This document shows positions 8,301-9,765 of a stretch of DNA of 9,765 nucleotides, one piece after another; position 1 is the stretch's first letter; each line of letters starts with the position of its first letter. The stretch covers positions 1 to 9,765 of the forward strand of contig RKSI01000163.1 of NCBI GenBank assembly GCA_007570905.1, given 5' to 3'. The notes under the pieces were generated by a model. It had not been told where the DNA came from. It was given only the letters and a program-made list of their open reading frames with translations, and searched no databases. The DNA comes from Gammaproteobacteria bacterium. GTDB taxonomy: Bacteria; Pseudomonadota; Gammaproteobacteria; Poriferisulfidales; Oxydemutatoraceae. The translations under genes were made by a program, and so were the position numbers.

Positions 8301-9760
8301 CCGACGCCGACGCGGCCACGGTGGAGGTCGCGGCCAGTCACGACGGCCCCGAGGCGGCGGCGGACTTGACGCTGTCGTTCACGACCGGGCAGACGCAAAC
8401 GGGCAGGAAAACCTTTGCATTGACGGTCGCAAAGAGCGCCGTTGCCGCTTCGCGCACCTGGGGAATCGCCGGGCTGTCGGGCGGCGGCGCGTCGCTGTGG
8501 CATGCCGGCGCCGACACCGCCGCGTTGACCGCAAACAGTTATTCGCTGGGGCTTGCGACGCAGACGACGGTGGTGCGGCTTGGCGATGATTCGTTGCCGC
8601 CGACCATCGGCTTGCCGGTGCTGTTCAGCGGCGCCGGTCGCGGCGACGCCGATGTGCGTTCGGTGCTGTCTGCGGGCATGTTCGCCGTGCGGTTGCCGGT
8701 TGAGAATCCGCACCCGACCCTCGCGCCGTCGGTTACCGCGACCGGCGCCGGCGCCGCCGCATTGACGGCGCTGTCGGCGATGCGCCAGGGCGCCGACATT
8801 GAAGTCGCGCTGACGCTGGCGGCGGTTACGACGCCGACTTCGGTAACGCTGCGCATCTCGGCGCCCGGGCGCGGAACCACCGCGACGGTGACGGCGTCTT
8901 GGCCGGTTGTGGCGTCGGGCCATGCGCTGGCGGACATGGCCGCAAGCGACAGCGACCAGGACGGCATCGCCGACGCCAACGATTTGTACGAAGACGACAG
9001 CGGCCTGCCGGTGGCGGTGCTGGACGCCGACGCAAGCCTTGCCGGCGCCGATTCGTGGCACCACATTCGCCCGGCGCTGCCAGGCCAAAGCGTGCGGCTC
9101 GGCGCGGCGACGCTGCGGCGCGTGGCGCAAAGGGCCGACCTGATGGCCGGTGCGGCGCCGGCGTACGACGCGTATTCGGCGTCGTTCTTTGATGTGGAAG
9201 GCTTTGAAGTGGTGTATGATTTCAGCGTGTATGGCGTGGATTATTCAACGCAGATGGCGCAAGGCACGACCGCGACGACGGTCGCCGGAGGCCGCGCCGG
9301 CGTGATTATTCCGCTGCCGCAATCTCTCTACGCCGCCGCCGATTTGTCGCCGTTCAAGTACCGCGAAGACGGCTCCTTTAAGCCGTTCGTGGCCTCGCCC
9401 GGCGGCAACGAATATGGCTTTGCGCCGCTCGCCAACGGCGCCTGCCCCGACGACACCGGCGCCGCCGGCAGCCCGTACCGCGACGACGACGGCGCTCTCC
9501 GGCGTCCGAAGGCGGGCGACGACGCCTGTCTCGTGGTGTATGTCGTTGACGGCGGCGAATACGACGAAGACGACGCGCGCCCCAACGGCGTCGTCCACGA
9601 CCCGTTCCCGCTCAGGCTGCGCGCCCCCGGCGGCGGCGCGACCGGCGGCAGCGGCAGTTTCGGCGCCGCCGGGCTGCTGATGTTGCTGTTCGGCGCGCTG
9701 TGCCTGTTGTTGCGGCGGCGTTTGCCGAACGCCGTGCGCGCCGCCGGAGCAGACAAGTGA
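2..9760 (+). CDS. Giant Calx-beta / bacterial Ig-like repeat surface protein with GlyGly-CTERM-type tail, 5'-truncated by the window
   Basis: This is a very large secreted, probably surface-anchored protein, and adhesion or cell-surface structure is its most likely role. The frame is open from base 2 (the codons before the ATG at 14 read G-D-S-R) and runs to TGA at 9758-9760. The ATG at 14 lies inside a Calx-beta repeat and has no ribosome binding site, so the true start and signal peptide are upstream. Visible order: seven Calx-beta-like units (to residue 791), a Cys-containing interdomain (792-1082), eleven Ig-like modules (1083-2585), a calcium loop (2589-2609), an unassigned region, a second calcium loop (2979-2995), a choice-of-anchor U-like domain (about 3024-3197) and a GlyGly-CTERM-like tail (3206-3248). 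There are no internal stops or frameshifts. I recognise the domain families, not a named orthologue, so no gene symbol is given. The secreted repeat-protein call is firm; the adhesin role is inferred from family habit. Confidence 0.93.
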   Translation, partial: GDSRMSAVVPVFRDFATEGAETFVFELGRATGAAGEVPAAMTATVTIAASGSQDRVFAASGPDSIAEGSTRMYSVVFESGAAVAAGGLTLNWAIEPRGAVAADADDFITSQTGSVTFAEGDAVGTSRSVAVAVADDALAEGRETFALVFAETVAGVRQAPVSSIRDNDEITVTLIGDDATSESRSIAFTVVLGGSTRQDTVAIPWRIAADASIATADAAAADYEPDSGFFIIEPGATTAMVSVTAVDDEVTERAEVFVLRLDEATSGAEVSRTVDGSKAVTIAQSDPRRVVFERTGYRVGETSGTVSSQLRFEPPGTAGEDVTVRLAPLSLAIPASMGVAAGNSDYRLFDATGNGVLPAGATSTRVTLSAGETGAPAKILIQDINGFETTRTLGLVIDNALIGGTDVSGLVAIGEASTAVITIQDNDRVTVQFLRGRHDFVEDTRSTPAVFIQTFNIIGDNSRLQGQPNLSIVYERRPSPETVLVNRSLPWDTVNRVMQTAALRSTILVSNFGLVDDNIGLEDEEVVEFHLLSPDEHPEQDQRIALGSPAVTEVAVLDNEFTRAGFTVAVISTVTRVSEGNPMSAHWSVNHLALRDVTAGFGINAMSDATPADFDLATTTSVLYALSGTTTTFLLPTVDDDIAEEDESFTLDFGLVTLFASGLSADNMRLAARGIIVDNDDVRIGFEQEDYTVSEGGGTVEVCVVSPAYTRNQEVTVRISAVGGSAARGADYTFSDADLPVFSGANAVQRRCATVTILEDDTAESDEVLTLNLTTAAARTELTRATARVTIEDNEERLGFDNISGLYADRPQSTGCDDCPNDGRVVYQLANPVVSGVTFSFDAQARLTPPDGGVGSAFLAQTTFGIVHDDDVLNNCRAASAGLTAARENGFYAQTAMTAATGTTAWTFAAAGAEAYDAGDAAANRTRFGELTTDYRDLFRVQCDIADSATRTNVGVSAIGWNRLRTFAAANTDHPRLAYAGNRFDDIATNGDPWAVEVNLYGDGRRVDLVMNEPLQGPVSSATFAHAGGISVTAAALAQASSRVIELTLSGDSAGGAVAVAAGQSVTAGDGATLAAGYHLARLPTHDNAAPEMTSASFENNNTARLAFSPGFNAAAVSTADFVLTVLNPGGVTGAEVVSLATDSNTTATLVVRTLGGVVQDGAARSSDGAERLQIRLARNFAGDITDNVADAEDHLAETHQIPSQALEFGDDLRPELLELTAVNRTSASGGFVMNFRAGFTEPVNLQNGVRVLEVPLAGANAGGQLASGVNVEATRQDAGAGSATYTIALGPLTPAQYPPAGSGYTVELAAAAIADDAGNTLFPAEDRRATTGGHNSRGVFHTSEDLVAPTLVSAALDDANENLTLTFSEPVQFDAATGSSADIEITDSPGGWITTAALTSFPTIPAGGSTEVRFAIATQGPPPLNGASPEGRERARITLLTYTGDAGIRWRDATGNLLASGETADFAFNDNAAPAIAAVAGQTGSVAGGTTRRMSWTVTFTEPVAGVAANSFDIYTLASSTASVSDALSRGGADTFAGAEFQFSAGASTASYTIELAEPSGAPRYYLLATTDTNVITEAPPKTRVLGGVVQTGPDGARGVLTLRDETPPRLAAQPLVSTANTTITYRFDEDVRRAAATTEALVALFNAGISTATAAPLAGDPAGYDRTAVLNDAISGIRVTDAVLEARELRLALEISGPAPLNGAVPVTATNYLQITFPAGAIEDIPAGGFDANSAATRTDFFTLHDTAAPRVVSAAPRGYAQENPDTTFSAAWTVVFTEPVSGVGSGDFVVCAVDAAADACTDETAFQGTVMNADTVVSREYTVSTSSLVQRIGASVFYRLQVDESAAIAARDAPGQGIEGLPFTGGAHEAPDSVAPALTDAFMDFPAGNRATATLVFNEAVAVLADFAARAQIAVTTSSEWITGATLAGAAVADGARLHIPLQTSGAAPVSGASPDGAEAVTITLATGAVADAVADANSAEYRRQLSFPENAPPQLRLRAPGAPAPDFRRHRVMPDGGGTLTMSWRLRFTEAVAGVTTDSFTLLSAPEVAEDDDLDALAETLTSDAGVMNLATSATTYSSFTAAPVTGAPAVSMTSGSVVYSDTWELTATGLSASNITTTTLAHYIVRFEQSEAAARIGDDEGRSFAGYAPPRPVWSEAQPAGDVNVPQVAADARVTAAPDNPAELLLEVTVEDALTTASAATFMNNFGVSDRNGAVVAPAGPFATVTGMELVRYSAATGVRVVVGEDETTLTFRARLTGTLDDGESAVGGESFRFTIPGGRLTDTFGNTQADDTTFTAAVPESGAPEVAEFSVLSSVERAPNTGVFDLRYLLAFTEPVAVSSGALALYSSPGRNQPPARAVATPIGSVLNGALDAGIMPSSLASSGSQARFVVGYSGVQRPAREVRGYSAFLRGAGATESMAPMTKTLEDCPYYDTDQAMTGCLSASADVSDVSPPRLRGAGYAGSLLWLGFDEPARVMSGGAELADGDALQGFEVLPGHRMGQMTSGSVVVERALYRVSAQPGAARITGIELQLDTPIEGTETSVWVRYTPPADGAGIYDNADLRGLNGAPNRIARVQELQVAEGLTDDDDGDGIPDAAEIAAGGNPLAPLTAAERAALPQVMLGRGVSDIAYIAYSGIRAGGATTAAAAHLGVATTGTSAAGLTAYYLSDTFGYTPAPGEPDYACAGRFPANYRAPLARGGCAVVDFADIRAGVEHRIGWLATNAAGYWLPQATTSTLSEQRIVRVPELNMNAGRLFFLAADADAATVEVAASHDGPEAAADLTLSFTTGQTQTGRKTFALTVAKSAVAASRTWGIAGLSGGGASLWHAGADTAALTANSYSLGLATQTTVVRLGDDSLPPTIGLPVLFSGAGRGDADVRSVLSAGMFAVRLPVENPHPTLAPSVTATGAGAAALTALSAMRQGADIEVALTLAAVTTPTSVTLRISAPGRGTTATVTASWPVVASGHALADMAASDSDQDGIADANDLYEDDSGLPVAVLDADASLAGADSWHHIRPALPGQSVRLGAATLRRVAQRADLMAGAAPAYDAYSASFFDVEGFEVVYDFSVYGVDYSTQMAQGTTATTVAGGRAGVIIPLPQSLYAAADLSPFKYREDGSFKPFVASPGGNEYGFAPLANGACPDDTGAAGSPYRDDDGALRRPKAGDDACLVVYVVDGGEYDEDDARPNGVVHDPFPLRLRAPGGGATGGSGSFGAAGLLMLLFGALCLLLRRRLPNAVRAAGADK
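386..403 (+). repeat. Three tandem GTCGCC hexamers within the coding frame
   Basis: GTCGCC occurs three times in direct succession, in phase with the codons, and encodes Val-Ala three times in a beta-strand of the first complete Calx-beta unit. A gain or loss of one hexamer would keep the frame, so the tract could vary in length without breaking the protein. Confidence 0.85.
2387..3259 (+). other. Unrecognised interdomain region with four cysteines (part of the giant CDS)
   Basis: Residues 792-1082 link the Calx-beta array to the Ig-like array and match neither repeat well. A C-D-D-C pair lies at residues 812 and 815, and two further cysteines at 872 and 939. The segment has more aromatic and asparagine residues than its surroundings (for example V-S-A-I-G-W-N-R near 2867-2890). 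It could be a distinct folded head domain or a binding module. The last part (about 2935-3259) contains M-N-E-P-L at residue 1007, resembling the F-x-E-P-V motif of the next modules, so it may be a degenerate twelfth Ig-like module. The function is unknown. Confidence 0.55.
3260..7768 (+). repeat. Array of eleven Ig-like modules (Big_5/SwmB-like), two types alternating
   Basis: Each module opens with an acidic or Asn residue and x-x-[AP]-P, and about 25-45 residues later carries an F-[TSDN]-E-[PA]-V-like strand. Module starts: A 3260, B 3632, C 4037, D 4412, E 4817, F 5243, G 5624, H 5978, I 6500, J 6917, K 7367. Motif residues: 1104, 1236, 1364, 1497, 1625, 1775, 1896, 2028, 2191, 2334 and 2472, a mean spacing of about 137. 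This fits bacterial Ig-like families such as Big_5 and SwmB, beta-sandwich domains that build rods in secreted proteins. B, D, F, H and J share a W-x-x-x-F-T-E-P-V-x-G-V style strand. C, E and G share a later P-L-N-G-A or P-V-S-G-A motif (residues 1420, 1698 and 1948); A and I match that layout more loosely and K most weakly. Family assignment is by motif, not by profile search. Confidence 0.8.
7778..7840 (+). other. Calcium-binding loop, thrombospondin type 3-like (site 1)
   Basis: Residues 2589-2598 read D-D-D-D-G-D-G-I-P-D, fitting the D-x-D-G-D-G-x-x-D calcium loop of TSP3-like repeats. They are followed by A-A-E and a G-G-N-P-L turn typical of these units. The loop immediately follows the last Ig-like module and probably forms a calcium-stiffened hinge between the rod and the C-terminal part. 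Confidence 0.8.
7841..8947 (+). other. Unassigned segment between two calcium loops (part of the giant CDS)
   Basis: Residues 2610-2978 show no motif I can assign. The first part (to about 8200) is Ala/Gly/Tyr-rich and holds a cysteine pair at residues 2687 and 2704, separated by 16 residues, likely a disulfide. The second part (about 8200-8930) alternates hydrophobic and polar residues in runs that look like beta-strands, consistent with one or two diverged beta-sandwich domains. Similar spacer regions precede anchor domains in other GlyGly-CTERM proteins, but I cannot name a family. Confidence 0.45.
8948..8998 (+). other. Calcium-binding loop, thrombospondin type 3-like (site 2)
   Basis: Residues 2979-2995 begin D-S-D-Q-D-G-I-A-D-A-N-D, a textbook D-x-D-x-D-G-x-x-D-x-x-D calcium loop, followed by a further acidic E-D-D. 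It sits just before the anchor domain, the usual position for such loops in secreted proteins with a C-terminal sorting tail. Confidence 0.85.
9083..9604 (+). other. Choice-of-anchor U-like domain
   Basis: Residues of about 3024-3197 resemble the choice-of-anchor U family, found just before diverse C-terminal sorting signals. The visible sequence of features is a V-Y-D-F strand with V-x-G-V (from about 9212), an I-I-P-L-P strand (near 9305), F-K-Y-R-E-D-G (near 9353), and then V-V-D-G-G followed by an acidic run, N-G-V-V and D-P (9542-9604). Two cysteines, 3144 and 3172, bracket a loop as in many members. The family's fold and exact role are not established; its position suggests presentation of the sorting tail. 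The assignment is from remembered family pattern and was not checked by a profile search. Confidence 0.65.
9629..9757 (+). other. GlyGly-CTERM-like C-terminal sorting signal
   Basis: The tail has the three required parts in order: a Gly/Ser-rich linker with G-G-S-G-S (residues 3211-3215), a hydrophobic helix (about 3217-3233), and an R-R-R cluster (3234-3236). This is the layout of GlyGly-CTERM, which rhombosortase, a rhomboid-family intramembrane protease, recognises and cleaves in gammaproteobacteria such as Vibrio and Shewanella, often on type II secretion substrates. Twelve residues follow the arginines, more than usual. A single cysteine (3230) lies inside the helix. A PEP-CTERM-type signal is less likely because no P-E-P motif is present. 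Confidence 0.75.
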
Positions 9761-9765
9761 TGCGG
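9746..9765 (+). promoter_or_regulatory. Possible ribosome binding site and overlapping start of a downstream gene
   Basis: The stop TGA (9758-9760) overlaps an ATG at 9760-9762 as TGATG. A GGAG at 9746-9749 lies ten bases upstream of that ATG, a workable though slightly long Shine-Dalgarno spacing. This is the classic layout of translational coupling in an operon. Only two codons are in the window (Met-Arg), so whether a gene follows cannot be seen. Confidence 0.35.

Noticed and set aside
7118..9130. Long antisense open frame (670 codons) on the minus strand
   Set aside because: It has the same codon register as the other antisense frame and the same explanation by absence of TTA, CTA and TCA codons. 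It overlaps the calcium-loop and anchor coding regions in full.

Overview
The window is almost entirely one reading frame on the + strand. It is open at the left edge (no stop from base 2, no signal peptide in view) and ends at a TGA at 9758-9760. It encodes at least the last 3,250 or so residues of a giant, repetitive, secreted surface protein. The DNA is GC-rich (lines I counted outside the N-terminal dip are about 70-75% GC), with strong codon bias. The protein ends in a GlyGly-CTERM-type sorting tail. That tail, the Calx-beta repeats and the anchor-type C-terminal domain point to a Gram-negative bacterium, most likely a gammaproteobacterium. The sequence does not identify a genus. Residue numbers used throughout count from the first ATG in the window (base 14). 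This is not the true start.

Layout: (1) about 2-2386, one partial and six complete Calx-beta-like repeats ending in DND/DNE-type turns; (2) 2387-3259, an unrecognised interdomain region with four cysteines; (3) 3260-7768, eleven Ig-like modules of the Big_5/SwmB type, each carrying an F-x-E-x-V-like motif about every 137 residues, in which two module types alternate; (4) a calcium-loop motif at 7778-7840; (5) an unassigned region of about 1.1 kb; (6) a second calcium loop at 8948-8998; (7) a choice-of-anchor U-like domain at about 9083-9604; (8) a Gly-rich, hydrophobic, Arg-rich tail at 9629-9757. The stop overlaps a possible ATG of a next gene by one base (TGATG).

Read together, the parts describe a long calcium-stabilised rod. 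It is probably exported through the Sec pathway, then processed and surface-attached through its C-terminal tail, with a likely role in adhesion or cell-surface structure. No RNA genes, mobile elements, CRISPR arrays or intergenic regions are visible. I see no multi-gene system. The points worth a second look are the alternating and possibly four-module higher-order repeat, the strictly paired cysteines, a compositional dip inside the Calx-beta array, and two regions I cannot assign.
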